DNA of 64,000 bases from Sphingobacterium sp. UBA4616. Lineage in GTDB: Bacteria > Bacteroidota > Bacteroidia > Sphingobacteriales > Sphingobacteriaceae. Where the stretch lies: assembly GCA_002386525.1 (NCBI GenBank), contig DGIS01000018.1, forward strand, positions 65,887-129,886. Direction: 5' to 3'. Position numbers and translations under genes: made by a program. Shown here piece after piece: positions 19,530 through 29,553 of this stretch (its first letter is position 1; each line of letters starts with the position of its first letter). Under the pieces are notes generated by a model that worked only from the letters and a program-made list of their open reading frames with translations, had not been told where the DNA came from and ran no database searches.

Positions 19530-22500
19530 TTAGAGGTTGATGGTAAGTCCGAGGGTGATTGTTTTGGCCAGTGGATAGGCTTGACCATTGGAACTGTTCA
19601 TTTCGGGGTCCCACAATTTAAATTTGGAGAAGGTCAGCAAGTTGGTGCCCATGGCATAGAGCCGTGCCGATTTGACGCCTATTCTTTTTGTGAATCCGTT
19701 GGGTATGGCATATCCTATATCGAGGGTTTTGAGCCGTAGGTACGAACTCTCGCGGAGCCAATAGGTTGAAGCGCGGTAGTTATTGGCGCTACCGCCGTAA
19801 CTGAGTCTGGGGTATTGGGCATTTACATCTTCGTTGACGCCAAGTATCCAGCGGTTGGATTCGACAACATCGGTCAGAATATTTCCCCAGTCGCCCTGGC
19901 TGAATGGGTATACTGTATACCCGTTAATAAAGAAGGAGGATTTTCCGGCACCCTGGAAATGTACGCTGGCATCAAATGATTTGTAGTTTGCTGATAAGCC
20001 AAAGCCATAGACGAGGTTAGGGTAACGCGTAGCGCCGATGGGTACGATATCGGTGTCGTCGATTTTCCCATCGCCATTAATATCCTTGTATTTGATATCT
20101 CCGGGGGCAGTACGGCCAAAGTTTTGGGTAGCACTGTTTCGGATATCTTCATAGTCTTTAAAAAGTCCTAAGGCGATGAGCCCTTTGTTCTGATTGACCC
20201 GAAAGCCGGAAAGGGTGGTGTATGGATAGTTGCTGAACTGATCGTCGGCTTCGAGGATGGTGTTTTTACTGTAGGTCAGGGTGCCACGCGCCGTTAGACT
20301 GAGCTGATTGATCTTTTGGGTAAACCGCATCTGGCCATCAAAGCCTTCGGATCGTGTAGAACCGACGTTGGCCCTGGGATCTTGTCCTTGTAGGCCGACC
20401 ACAAAAGGGATATATTTACGTTCCATGTATATTCCATCACGTTGTTCATGAAAGTAGTCGAGCTGTCCACCGAATTTGTCATTGAAAAAAGAAAAATCGA
20501 GTCCGAGGTCGTGTTTGGTGGCAATTTCCCAGGTAATGGAATTGGAGGCTATACGGGAATAGGTGAGTCCAGGGTAAAGGTTTTTGCTTTCGATATCGCC
20601 CCAATTGTAGCCGAGATTTTCATCGGTGCTAAAAGAAGCTAGATAGGGGAAGCGTACGGGCATGGCGTCGTTGCCGACCTTACCAAAAGAGTACCTGATC
20701 TTGAGCATATTCATCCAGCTAAGCCGCTCTTTGATGAATTTTTCTTCTGCTATATTCCATGCTCCGGAGACGGCTGGAAAGAGGTCAAACTGATGGCCTT
20801 TGGCAAAATTCTCTGATCCGTTGTAACCGAAATTGAAGTCGAAGAAGTAGCGCGACTGATAGCCATATGTAAACCGACCTGCGAGCCGCTGATTTCGGCG
20901 TTCTATGCCCTGCATAATATCCTCGCCATAATTGGAGGTGTTGACGCGTTTTTCTTGTGTATACTGTACTACTCCGCCGAGGGTATGATCTTTGAGTTGT
21001 TTGTTATAGTGTAATTCACCTTGCATGGTCTCAAAGCGGTCGCCGGTGGCATTGGAGCGCTGTGTGAGAAGCTGCTCGGTAATTGTTCTTTTGAGTACAA
21101 GCTCGCCGTCGGAGTTGCGCAGCCGTTCGGCCATCCAGCCTTCTGGCCATTTCATTCTGCGGATATTATTGTTGTTGTTGATGTCGTAACCAAAGCGTCC
21201 TACAAAACGTAACCCCTTGGTCAGCACATCGAGGTTTTGCTCTAGTGTAACGTTGGTCTGCAGTTTGTTTTCCCAATTTTCGATATATCCCTGCTGTGTG
21301 ATCAATACCCAGGGGTTCTGCTTTTCTGCCCCACCTCTGGATGCAACACGTCCATCGCTGTATTTAATGGGAATAGAAATGGGATTCTGCCCCATGAGCG
21401 AGGCCCAGATTTCATCATATGTGCCGCCGGGAAGGTTTTGTTTGCCCAGCGACCCGCTGATACCCACGCGTAGCAAAGTGGATTTGGTGAGGTTCATATC
21501 GATATTGGCGCGGTAATTCCATCTTTTATAATTGGCGTTGGTATTATAATTTTTGAGGTTTTCGTCGGTTTCGTACATTCCGCCTTCGTTGATGTAACTT
21601 CCGGAAACAAAGTATCTTGCCAGTGAGCCGCCACCGTCGAAATTGAGCGAGCTACGTTGTGTAAAGGCACCGTCCTTTAAAAACATGTCCATCCAATTGA
21701 TGTCGGGGTATAGATCAGGATCGAGTCGATTTTTTATGAGGAAGAGTTCCTCGTTGTTGTAAAATGGCTCTTCGTTGCGGGTGATACGTGATTCATTCAT
21801 GAGGCTTGCATAGGTATGCCCATCGACATAACTCGGTGTAAATGTTCGTGTATTGTAGGAGGCCTCGTGTTTGCCGTTGATGCTCACGCGATCCGTTTTT
21901 CCTTTTTTTGTGGTGATCAAAACAACACCATTGGCTCCCCTAGAACCATATATCGCGGTTGTGGAGGCGTCTTTGAGGATCGAAAATGATTCGATATCCT
22001 CAATACTGATTTCGTTTAGGCTACGCTCGAATCCGTCGACAAGGATTAAAGCTGAGGTGCCGGCGCCAAATGTGGAGATACCTCTTATCCAAAATTCGGA
22101 CATGTTACTTCCGGGCTGACCACTAGACTGCATCGCCATTACGCCCGCCACATTTCCTGCTAGTGCGTTGGTAATACTCGAGGTTGGTGTCTTTAGCTGG
22201 GAGAGATCGACAGTAGTGACGGCACCGGTGACTGTGGCTTTCTTCTGTGGTCCGAGCGCGGTGACGATGACCTCGTCCATGGCTCTATGGTCCGCTTCTT
22301 TTAGTATAATATCTATTTTGAGGTCATCTTTGATTAATATTTCCTGTTTTTCGTAACCGAGCATGGCAAAGACCAGCCATTGGTATTTGGATGCTTTGAT
22401 GGTATAGTTTCCTTTGTTGTCGGTGGCTGTTCCGAGTCCGGGTTGGTCTTTTATGGTTACCGTGACGCCGCTAAGCGGTTCCTTCGCCTTGTTGCTGACA

Positions 22501-22598
22501 GCTCCGGTGATGGCGACCGGAATGCGCGAGCCATTTTGCGCATGGTTGAGCTTAACGGCGATCAGAGCCAGTAGGAGCAGTAGAATTCTTTTTTTCAT
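19530..22598 (-). CDS. SusC/RagA-family TonB-dependent outer-membrane receptor
   Basis: 1022 residues from the ATG at 22598 (an open TTG six codons upstream is less likely). Signal peptide ending LNHAQ, carboxypeptidase-regulatory-like domain (~35-105), TonB-box region MDEVIVTALGPQKK, plug domain (LILVDGFERSLNEI, STTAIYGSRGANGVVLITTKKG) and barrel ending in a hydrophobic TLGLTINL. It imports the ligand of the 14.8-24.1 kb locus, likely an arabino- or xylo-oligosaccharide given the neighbouring GH43 enzymes. The upstream gene encodes the TIG/NHL lipoprotein, the downstream gene its SusD. Confidence 0.95.
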   Translation of the reverse strand: MKKRILLLLLALIAVKLNHAQNGSRIPVAITGAVSNKAKEPLSGVTVTIKDQPGLGTATDNKGNYTIKASKYQWLVFAMLGYEKQEILIKDDLKIDIILKEADHRAMDEVIVTALGPQKKATVTGAVTTVDLSQLKTPTSSITNALAGNVAGVMAMQSSGQPGSNMSEFWIRGISTFGAGTSALILVDGFERSLNEISIEDIESFSILKDASTTAIYGSRGANGVVLITTKKGKTDRVSINGKHEASYNTRTFTPSYVDGHTYASLMNESRITRNEEPFYNNEELFLIKNRLDPDLYPDINWMDMFLKDGAFTQRSSLNFDGGGSLARYFVSGSYINEGGMYETDENLKNYNTNANYKRWNYRANIDMNLTKSTLLRVGISGSLGKQNLPGGTYDEIWASLMGQNPISIPIKYSDGRVASRGGAEKQNPWVLITQQGYIENWENKLQTNVTLEQNLDVLTKGLRFVGRFGYDINNNNNIRRMKWPEGWMAERLRNSDGELVLKRTITEQLLTQRSNATGDRFETMQGELHYNKQLKDHTLGGVVQYTQEKRVNTSNYGEDIMQGIERRNQRLAGRFTYGYQSRYFFDFNFGYNGSENFAKGHQFDLFPAVSGAWNIAEEKFIKERLSWMNMLKIRYSFGKVGNDAMPVRFPYLASFSTDENLGYNWGDIESKNLYPGLTYSRIASNSITWEIATKHDLGLDFSFFNDKFGGQLDYFHEQRDGIYMERKYIPFVVGLQGQDPRANVGSTRSEGFDGQMRFTQKINQLSLTARGTLTYSKNTILEADDQFSNYPYTTLSGFRVNQNKGLIALGLFKDYEDIRNSATQNFGRTAPGDIKYKDINGDGKIDDTDIVPIGATRYPNLVYGFGLSANYKSFDASVHFQGAGKSSFFINGYTVYPFSQGDWGNILTDVVESNRWILGVNEDVNAQYPRLSYGGSANNYRASTYWLRESSYLRLKTLDIGYAIPNGFTKRIGVKSARLYAMGTNLLTFSKFKLWDPEMNSSNGQAYPLAKTITLGLTINL

Positions 22599-22686
22599 TG
22601 GTTTATTATTGGTCAATACGCCTTTCGGACGCTATCTTTAGATTATAGCGTACGGAATGGATCTGTTTGTATGCTTTTAAATTTTT

Positions 22687-24081
22687 TTATTCGATCGATA
22701 TGGTGCGGATACGTTTATTATTGCGCTCGGCAATGTAAAATATCTTACGTTCTTCGTCGTAGGCGATTCCGGTGGGATCGGCAAACCGGGCTTCCTTGCG
22801 CGGGTCGCCATCAATATAGCCGCTTTTACTACCATCGGGGGTGGGGCTACCCTTGCCTGCGAAAGTGCTGACCACACCTGTGGGGGCTAACGTGCGGATA
22901 CTTTGATTGTACTGGTCGCAGAAGTAAAAATCATATTCATCGGCCTGTCCTGCATAGTCGGGATTCTTGACAAATACACCTTGATAAGCACGCTCGATCC
23001 TGGCGGAGGTGCCGATGGCATCGACATCGCCTTTGGCTGTAGGACTACCGGCAAAGATAATGGGCGGTTGTAATTCTCTGGTCGTCCAGTCGTACACGCT
23101 TTTATAGATACAACCGTAGGAAACGATGTATGCGTAGTTACCTGTTGGATGAAAAAAGATCAGGGAGCTGTTATTGGTATTTCCGCCGATTTTAAAGAGT
23201 TCCTTGGGTCCGAGTTCGTTGAGGAAAGGGTCAAATACAGCCTTTTTGATGGCTATACCGGCATATCCATTGTAGAACATGTTATTGTGAATGGGGTGTG
23301 GGGCGCAGGAATAGGCGGCAGGATCATAGAGATATGGATGTACCCGGCGGTAGTTTTCGGAGCGGAGGGAATAGGCAATGGCGACCTTGGTTCTGGCCGT
23401 CAGATTCTGGTTGTCGTCGGTGAGGAATAGGGTATCTGTATTTGCACTCAATGTGGTGGTCTGCATTTTCGTGAAGCCGGCCTGTCCATTGGTAATCAGT
23501 GTGGAAACTGTTTTTGTTTGCAAATCTACGCGGCGGACGGCTCTGTCCAGTTCGGTTACGAAGAGTGCATTGCTTTCGGGCTCGTAGGTGATATAGGCTG
23601 GATAGGCAAATCTAGCCTCATCAAAATTACCATCTATAATGGATGAATTACCGTTTTCATCCACATTGCCGACAAGGGTGCCGACAGCGGTACTTTTAGC
23701 ATACTGGAATTCCTCGGGGAAAATGTGTTCAACTGCTTCTCCTGCGCTGCGGGTAATAACCACTTTTACTTTTCCGGAGCTGGTGTACCGCGGGATCATG
23801 CAATAAATCTGGCTGCCATTTGACCCAACAACTTTGAGTTCCTGCTCACCAATAAAGACCTTGATTTTGTTGACATCGCTGCCGAAATTACTTCCTTCAA
23901 TATACAGCCTTGTGCGGACGGCTCCTTTTTTTGGGGCGAAATCGGTAAAAACGGCCTTGCCTGAGATGCCCTTGTCTGGATCTTCACTGGCACCTTCTTT
24001 TTCCTTGCAGGAATTAAAAAGGAGACCGAAAATCACAGCTAAGCTGAGGTACATGAAATGCTTTTTATACTTTTTCATCAT
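22687..24081 (-). CDS. IPT/TIG and NHL-repeat surface lipoprotein
   Basis: 464-residue lipoprotein (lipobox LFNSC, Cys25). Residues ~40-125 form an IPT/TIG Ig-like domain (APKKGAVRTRLYIEGSNFG) and ~140-464 an NHL-type beta-propeller (FADPTGIAYDEERKIFYIAE, RIRTISIE at the end). Proteins of this build occur first or last in many SusCD operons and are regarded as surface glycan-binding proteins; no hydrolase motif is visible. As the first gene of the operon it precedes SusC by 88 bp. Either of the first two Met codons can be the start. Confidence 0.85.
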   Translation of the reverse strand: MMKKYKKHFMYLSLAVIFGLLFNSCKEKEGASEDPDKGISGKAVFTDFAPKKGAVRTRLYIEGSNFGSDVNKIKVFIGEQELKVVGSNGSQIYCMIPRYTSSGKVKVVITRSAGEAVEHIFPEEFQYAKSTAVGTLVGNVDENGNSSIIDGNFDEARFAYPAYITYEPESNALFVTELDRAVRRVDLQTKTVSTLITNGQAGFTKMQTTTLSANTDTLFLTDDNQNLTARTKVAIAYSLRSENYRRVHPYLYDPAAYSCAPHPIHNNMFYNGYAGIAIKKAVFDPFLNELGPKELFKIGGNTNNSSLIFFHPTGNYAYIVSYGCIYKSVYDWTTRELQPPIIFAGSPTAKGDVDAIGTSARIERAYQGVFVKNPDYAGQADEYDFYFCDQYNQSIRTLAPTGVVSTFAGKGSPTPDGSKSGYIDGDPRKEARFADPTGIAYDEERKIFYIAERNNKRIRTISIE

Positions 24082-24437
24082 TCATTCGGTTAAATTCTGC
24101 CGATTTTCAAACTACGTGAAGTATGTGTTTGATTTTCTCTAGATTCGCGTTTGTGGACAGCGAGAATTAAGAGTAATCGTGAATTTGGTTTATAAATTGG
24201 TTTATCTAATACTGCTAATTTCGGCGAATGCGCAATATCAATCCATTCAATCTTTTGTTGATTTGTCTCAGGCCGCGCGCGCCGCTAATTTGTTAGGATA
24301 CTGGTATATGCGTTTTTTGCAGCTATTTTTTAATTTTTCTTTGTGTACAGGAGTGCAATAATGGCATTATTTCTGTTGCGTAAATTTGTTTAGAATTCCC
24401 ATATATTTATTGATACACGAACATTAAATTTTTGTTT
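24082..24437. other. Divergent intergenic region upstream of the PUL operon and PAS kinase
   Basis: 356 bp with no convincing gene; the 60-codon open frame at 24179-24361 has neither a plausible start signal nor protein-like composition. Near the right end, TATATTTA at 24402-24409 is one base off the -7 consensus for the kinase gene. No TAnnTTTG box was found on the minus strand for the operon. Confidence 0.4.
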
Positions 24438-25532
24438 ATGCCTTTTGATGAGCACCTTTTGCTTTCGGTACTGGAGCAGTCTCCGCTAGCTACGGCTATC
24501 TATGATAGTGCGGACTTGAATATTGCCTTTGCCAATCAGGCGATGTTGAATACCTGGCATGCAGACAGCTCGATTATAGGACGTACTTTAAGCGCTTGCT
24601 TTCCCAGTTTTGAAAAAGAAGGATTTTCATCTATTTTAAAAAATGTATGGAAAACCGGAATTAGCTATCGGGCCAAGGACACACCTGCCGATATCGTATC
24701 CGGGAAAAATATTATCAGACGATACTTTGATTTCGAGTATAAAGCGTTGCTGGATGAGAAGGGAAATACCTATGCTATTTTACATTCGTCGTGGGATGTT
24801 ACCGAAAGAAAGCTTGCCTATGAGAAAGCCGAAAGCCAGAAGGAGCAAATCTCTTTCAATAGAAAATTGGATCTCCTGTCCAATACGCTTTCCCATGATT
24901 TAAAAAATCCCTTGTCTATTTTGAAGATGGGAAACGATATGTTGCGTCAAAAGGATATCACTTTACCGGAACATGTTCAGCAAAAGTGGTATGAAAATAT
25001 GCGCGGTGCGATAGAGAATATTCAGTCTATCATTAACCAAACGCTGCAGATCAATAAAATACGTGCTGTCAATCCCGTTAAGGAATGTATCGAGATGGAT
25101 AAGAAACTTGTTGAATGGGTTGCTGAAGCGAAGCTTATTTATCCGGCTTCGCAGCTGGCATTTAGGTTGGGGAATCTCCTCAAGTTGGAAGCAGACTGTG
25201 GTGTGGTGTATCAGATTTTTTTTAATTTGATTGTTAATGCTGTAAAATACGCCAAGCAGACAGAGCAGGATTATCTTGCTATCTATAGTGAAAATACGAG
25301 CAAAGGGACTGTCTATTATTTGGAAGATAATGGGATCGGTATTCCGGAAGAGGACTTGGAGCTTGTATTTAAAGCGCATGAGCGAGCGAGCAATACTGTT
25401 GAAGCGCAGGGATCGGGAATAGGGCTTTCATTGGTAAAGGAGTTGATGGAGCGTTTGAACGGTACTGTTAATCTCTCCAGTAAGCCAGGTAAGGGAACGG
25501 TTATTCGCTTGTTTTTTCCGCATCATTCATAG
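24438..25532 (+). CDS. PAS-domain sensor histidine kinase
   Basis: 364-residue cytoplasmic kinase without membrane segments. A PAS domain covers ~8-130 (EQSPLATAIYDSADLNIAFANQAM, SWDVTERKL), followed by a HisKA domain with the phosphoacceptor in TLSHDLKNPLSIL near residue 155 and a HATPase with N box (FNLIVNAVKYA), G1 (YYLEDNGIGIPEED) and G2 (GSGIGLSLVKEL). The ATG at 24438 is preferred over the in-frame TTG two codons upstream. No response regulator is adjacent, so its partner is unknown; its signal may be redox, light or a small molecule. Confidence 0.92.
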   Translation: MPFDEHLLLSVLEQSPLATAIYDSADLNIAFANQAMLNTWHADSSIIGRTLSACFPSFEKEGFSSILKNVWKTGISYRAKDTPADIVSGKNIIRRYFDFEYKALLDEKGNTYAILHSSWDVTERKLAYEKAESQKEQISFNRKLDLLSNTLSHDLKNPLSILKMGNDMLRQKDITLPEHVQQKWYENMRGAIENIQSIINQTLQINKIRAVNPVKECIEMDKKLVEWVAEAKLIYPASQLAFRLGNLLKLEADCGVVYQIFFNLIVNAVKYAKQTEQDYLAIYSENTSKGTVYYLEDNGIGIPEEDLELVFKAHERASNTVEAQGSGIGLSLVKELMERLNGTVNLSSKPGKGTVIRLFFPHHS

Positions 25533-25593
25533 AAACTATGGTATTAACAGAAACAACTATTTGATATAGTTTTTCGCGTTCAATCTTTAACAT

Positions 25594-25630
25594 AAAAACA
25601 GGGCTACCTATTTTTGGCAGCTCTGTTTTT
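25594..25630. terminator. Bidirectional intrinsic terminator
   Basis: A 15-bp imperfect stem beginning with five A and ending with five T (AAAAACAGGGCTACC / GGCAGCTCTGTTTTT) around a 7-base loop sits between the convergent PAS kinase and gldM genes. Confidence 0.85.
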
Positions 25631-25679
25631 GTAGTGTTTAATAGCTAAAAAAATTTAAATGCAAGTATATTTGGCGACT

Positions 25680-27215
25680 TTAGTTTGCCGTTAACGCGAC
25701 AGCATTCAGCTGGCGCGATGTACCGTCAGGACCTACGGCAACAATATTGTCGAAGATCACGCGGGTGCCAGGTACAATACCATTTAGTGCCGAAGACATG
25801 CTAGAACTCAGCTGCCCTCCGGACGTCGATAATACGATGGCATCGGCCCGTGGCTTAGCAATGATCATCGTAAATTTGGTCACCCTGAAGGTAGCGTCGA
25901 AGTCAAAGTTATCCAATTTTGCGAACAGTGCATTTTGCGCTTTAAGGGCCACGGTAGCCATGGATCCACCTGTTTTGCCCGCAAATTTGGCAATGGGGTC
26001 TGGAATGCGTTTTACACGAAATTCGGTCGAACTCAATGTCTGTGTTTTTCCAGGTGCTACCTCAGCAGAGACTGAAATATGTGCTGTGCCCGGAGAGCTT
26101 ACCTTCACATTGTATTTGCCGCCACCAGCACTAGAAATGCTGCCTCCGCTCATGCTGACACGGATTTTATCGGCTGGCGTTCCTGGGGCTGATACAGAAA
26201 TGGGGTTGTTTACACCGATATATAGTACATTCATCTTGTCGGGCGATACGACGGCCGATGGACGTGCTACTTGATAGGTCTGTACAGGGGTGCGATACTC
26301 TTTATATGATCCGTCGGTCTGTTTGACTTTGATCACGCCGGTCCAGGTATAGATTCCTTCACGGCTGGTATTGACTGCATATACCCCTTTTCCATCAACT
26401 ACTTGAAGTGTCGATCCATTGACCGAGATTGCGGGTTGAGATTTGGAATCGGATGCTGTAAGAAATACTTCTGCTTTGTAGGGCTGGCCCTGTACTAAGT
26501 AGGATGTTGGGGCAACAGCAACTGCTGCAAATTTATCTAGATTGACCACCGCCTGATCCATTTTGCCCAAGATAAGTTTAACTACATCAGATTCTGCATT
26601 CTGCGCGTCTGTTTGTATTTTCGTTAAAATGGTCATCGCAGCGGTTAAAGGGGTGCCGCTACCGAAATTGATTTCCTCCCATGATTTTTTGCCATTGACG
26701 GCTTTTTCTGGATCTTTTGCCTCCAAGGAAAATGATACCATCTTTTGTTCTTCAGGTGTGAGCAGGGCGAGCAATTTTGTGCGCGTAGCATTGATTTTGT
26801 CTTTTAACACGGTGCCTTTTTTCTCATTGATCATAAGATTTGGGGAGATGTCTTCGTTTTCACGCTGGGCTAGATCGCCTTTTTCTTCGTCATATCCACC
26901 GCCCTGTTTGACAAATTCTTCTTTTAAGGAGGCGATATACTGGTTGAGTTCGCCGATAATTGCCTGAGCTTTTTTTGCCTTGTCATAGATGGGCTTCGCA
27001 CGTGCGGGCTCTTCTTTCAGTTTGGTGTTTTCAAATGCATTGAACAGTTGCTGTACTGCTGTGCTGACATTCGATTTGGATGTTTCGAGACTGTTGTTGA
27101 TATTTTTGAATGCATCCAAGATAGAATCCGGTACATTGAGCGCCAATAAGGCGAGCAGGACCAGATAGAGGATGCCTATCATCCTTTGTCTTGGAGTTTC
27201 TCTTCCTAATGCCAT
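25680..27215 (-). CDS. gldM: GldM, type IX secretion/gliding motor shaft protein
   Basis: 511 residues, the usual GldM length. One N-terminal transmembrane helix (~12-30, RMIGILYLVLLALLALNVPDS) precedes a large periplasmic part of stacked domains ending in LNAVALTAN. GldM forms the rotating periplasmic shaft of the proton-driven GldLM motor that powers the type IX secretion system and, where present, gliding. It follows gldL by 30 bp on the same strand. gldN, normally next, is absent: the gene is followed by a terminator and an opposing kinase gene. Confidence 0.93.
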   Translation of the reverse strand: MALGRETPRQRMIGILYLVLLALLALNVPDSILDAFKNINNSLETSKSNVSTAVQQLFNAFENTKLKEEPARAKPIYDKAKKAQAIIGELNQYIASLKEEFVKQGGGYDEEKGDLAQRENEDISPNLMINEKKGTVLKDKINATRTKLLALLTPEEQKMVSFSLEAKDPEKAVNGKKSWEEINFGSGTPLTAAMTILTKIQTDAQNAESDVVKLILGKMDQAVVNLDKFAAVAVAPTSYLVQGQPYKAEVFLTASDSKSQPAISVNGSTLQVVDGKGVYAVNTSREGIYTWTGVIKVKQTDGSYKEYRTPVQTYQVARPSAVVSPDKMNVLYIGVNNPISVSAPGTPADKIRVSMSGGSISSAGGGKYNVKVSSPGTAHISVSAEVAPGKTQTLSSTEFRVKRIPDPIAKFAGKTGGSMATVALKAQNALFAKLDNFDFDATFRVTKFTMIIAKPRADAIVLSTSGGQLSSSMSSALNGIVPGTRVIFDNIVAVGPDGTSRQLNAVALTAN

Positions 27216-27245
27216 TGTTTTTGATTTAAGTAATACAAGAATTAA

Positions 27246-28058
27246 TTACACACGCGGCTGATTCATCGCGCTCAACATATTTCCATAGATGGCATTCAAG
27301 GCATTGAGGTTTTTCGCAAGTTTGCCTACTTCATCTTTAAATGCTTTGGAGTCATCCAGTGATTCATTGAAGTTTTGCATGGTAAAGCTTAGATTCTCAT
27401 AAAACTTGTTCATCGATTGTAAATGGGAGGCCGAATCGCGCAATTCGCGTTCGTACATCTCATTCAGCTGGCTTAGGTTTGTTGTCAAACTTTTTACCTG
27501 CTGGTGGTAGTTGGACGTATCGCCTGAAGTATTTGACATTGCGACCAGGTTTTCGGATGCTTTTTCGAAGGCGAGGCTTAGGTTGTCAAACTTAGAAGTC
27601 GCTGTTCGTAGCTTATTGGTGAATTCTTCTGTTGCTAATGAGACATCAGAAAGCTTGTTTATGGCAGCTACTTTTTCACTAAAGTCACGTAGGCCACGGC
27701 CTAGGTTTTCAATGCTTGCTGGTTCGATATTGGCATCGGCAAACATTTTATCTAAAGCTGCAGTTGCTGAGGGGCCGGCCGGCTGGGCGACAACAGTTGT
27801 TGCTCTTTGTGGCAGTTCACCATTAAATTTTTCGTCCAATTCAGGATAGACACGGGTCCAGTCGGGCTCGGGTGGGGGCGGATTGAACCCCATTAAAAAG
27901 AAAAGGAAAGCCTCTACGCCCAAACCGATTCCTATCATATAATTGGCTGTGGTGCCACCGATATGCAGGATCTTAAACAGTACTCCAATGATGACGATAC
28001 TTGCTCCCCAGGATATGGCCACATTTAGCCATCTTGAATTGTCTTTTTTCTTGCTCAT
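27246..28058 (-). CDS. gldL: GldL, inner-membrane motor protein of type IX secretion
   Basis: 270 residues with two N-terminal transmembrane helices (~12-28 and ~37-57). The second carries the membrane-embedded glutamate (GLGVEAFLFFLMGF, Glu near residue 49) that in GldL is part of the proton path, then the conserved DWTRVYPEL segment and a long cytoplasmic coiled-coil tail. With GldM it forms the rotary motor. The gene is the first of a two-gene unit; gldK, usually upstream, is missing, as an MscS gene lies on the opposite strand. Confidence 0.92.
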   Translation of the reverse strand: MSKKKDNSRWLNVAISWGASIVIIGVLFKILHIGGTTANYMIGIGLGVEAFLFFLMGFNPPPPEPDWTRVYPELDEKFNGELPQRATTVVAQPAGPSATAALDKMFADANIEPASIENLGRGLRDFSEKVAAINKLSDVSLATEEFTNKLRTATSKFDNLSLAFEKASENLVAMSNTSGDTSNYHQQVKSLTTNLSQLNEMYERELRDSASHLQSMNKFYENLSFTMQNFNESLDDSKAFKDEVGKLAKNLNALNAIYGNMLSAMNQPRV

Positions 28059-28384
28059 TTTTTTATTAGTGTTTGGTTTAATTTTCTTGGAAAGTTAATT
28101 GTGCTAACCTATTTCCATCATCAATAAACGGTAAATGTGTTTTCTGTAGTATATCTTCTTGCTGATGTACATATTTTGTTAGTTGCCTTGCAATAGGCTG
28201 TCTAGACTCAAAAAACATACCAAAAAGAGTTTCCGAGCTGCTGCAAATTTAAACAGAACGATGGTGTTCAAAACCGACATGAGAAGTCTGAATTGATCTT
28301 TCTCAAATTAAAGCAAACGTTAGCCCTTCTTAACAGTTATTCTTTCATAAGAATAAAACATAAACACAAAGATAGAACAGCATG
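28059..28384. other. Divergent intergenic region gldL / MscS
   Basis: 326 bp separating the start codons. It holds the candidate gldL promoter listed separately; no clear box was found for the MscS gene. Confidence 0.4.
28244..28272 (-). promoter_or_regulatory. Candidate promoter of gldLM
   Basis: On the minus strand TTTG (28272-28269), a 17-bp spacer and TAAATTTG (28251-28244) match the Bacteroidota -33/-7 consensus. This would give a leader of about 180 nt before gldL. Confidence 0.5.
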
Positions 28385-29467
28385 ATGAACGAAACATTAA
28401 TTCAACTTTCACAGCAATGGCCTGCCTGGCTCTGGAATATTGCATTAATTCTATTTTCATTTTTAGTAGGTTTTTTGATTAAACTGATTTTTATACCGCT
28501 TTTGCGACGACAGGCCATTCAGCAGGAGTCTTACAGTGTGTTCCGTTCCTTTGTCAGAAGATTTAACCGTGTACTGAGTGTTTTTATACCTTTGATTTTA
28601 TTTAACAGTTTGTTGCCTTTTGCTCAATTTAACGACCGGACGCTGCGTGTGGTGAGTAAAACAAATGAACTTTTGCTGGTGAGTTTCTTTGCACTAGTAT
28701 TGATACAGGGGATTAAGGTTTTTGAAGACTATCTTTACCATCGTTTTGATATCAACAAAGAGAATAACCTGCGCGAAAGAAAGATCAGAACTCAGATTGT
28801 CTTTATCCGAAAAGTGGTTGTTACGCTGATTATTGTGATCTCTCTGGCGATTATTTTGCTAAGTTTTGATAGTATGCAAAAAATTGGTGCTGGTCTGTTG
28901 ACGGGCGTGGGAGTGGGCGGTATCATCATTGGGTTTGCAGCCCAGAAGTCTCTAGGGAATCTACTGGCAGGCTTTCAGATTGCTTTTACACAGCCCATTC
29001 GCATGGACGACGTACTTGTTGTTGAAGGCGAGTGGGGTCGTGTGGAGGAAATTAACCTCACTTATGTGGTTGTTAATATCTGGGACAAGCGCCGCTTGGT
29101 ATTGCCGATTACTTATTTTATTGAAAAGCCTTTTCAGAATTGGACGCGGACTACTTCTGAGATATTGGGGACTGTATTTATCTATACAGATTTTACTGTA
29201 CCTGTACAGCTATTACGTGAGAAACTCACAAGCCTACTCAGCGGCCACCCGCTTTGGGATGGTCAGGTCAATGTACTACAGGTGACCGACTTCAAAGAGC
29301 GTACCATGGAGATCCGGTGTCTGATGAGCTGCCGCAATTCGGGCCAGGCTTTTGACCTACGCTGTTACATCCGGGAAGAAATGATTGCGTATATCCATAC
29401 GAACTTCCCTCATACGTTAGCCAAAACGCGGGTGGATTATCAGGAGGGTTTGCACAAAGATTCCTAA
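28382..29467 (+). CDS. MscS-family mechanosensitive channel
   Basis: 361-residue small-conductance mechanosensitive channel family member. It has about four to five transmembrane helices in the first 185 residues, the Gly/Ala-rich pore helix (LLTGVGVGGIIIGFAAQKSLGN, ~177-198), then the cytoplasmic beta domain (QPIRMDDVLVVEGEWGRVEEI) and alpha/beta C-terminal domain. It releases solutes on hypo-osmotic shock. Two adjacent ATG codons (28382 and 28385) are both possible starts. It is transcribed in the same direction as the next three genes but separated from them by 86 bp or more. Confidence 0.92.
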   Translation: MMNETLIQLSQQWPAWLWNIALILFSFLVGFLIKLIFIPLLRRQAIQQESYSVFRSFVRRFNRVLSVFIPLILFNSLLPFAQFNDRTLRVVSKTNELLLVSFFALVLIQGIKVFEDYLYHRFDINKENNLRERKIRTQIVFIRKVVVTLIIVISLAIILLSFDSMQKIGAGLLTGVGVGGIIIGFAAQKSLGNLLAGFQIAFTQPIRMDDVLVVEGEWGRVEEINLTYVVVNIWDKRRLVLPITYFIEKPFQNWTRTTSEILGTVFIYTDFTVPVQLLREKLTSLLSGHPLWDGQVNVLQVTDFKERTMEIRCLMSCRNSGQAFDLRCYIREEMIAYIHTNFPHTLAKTRVDYQEGLHKDS

Positions 29468-29553
29468 TTTCTGCGGAGCAGTCGAAGATGATGGTCTCTT
29501 GAAAAAATATGCATAATTTGTTTAAGTTTGTTTAAAATGTTAGTGCTAGCGAT

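Noticed and set aside
24179..24361. 60-codon open frame between the PUL operon and PAS kinase
   Set aside because: Composition is not protein-like, there is no plausible start context, and it lies in a promoter region.
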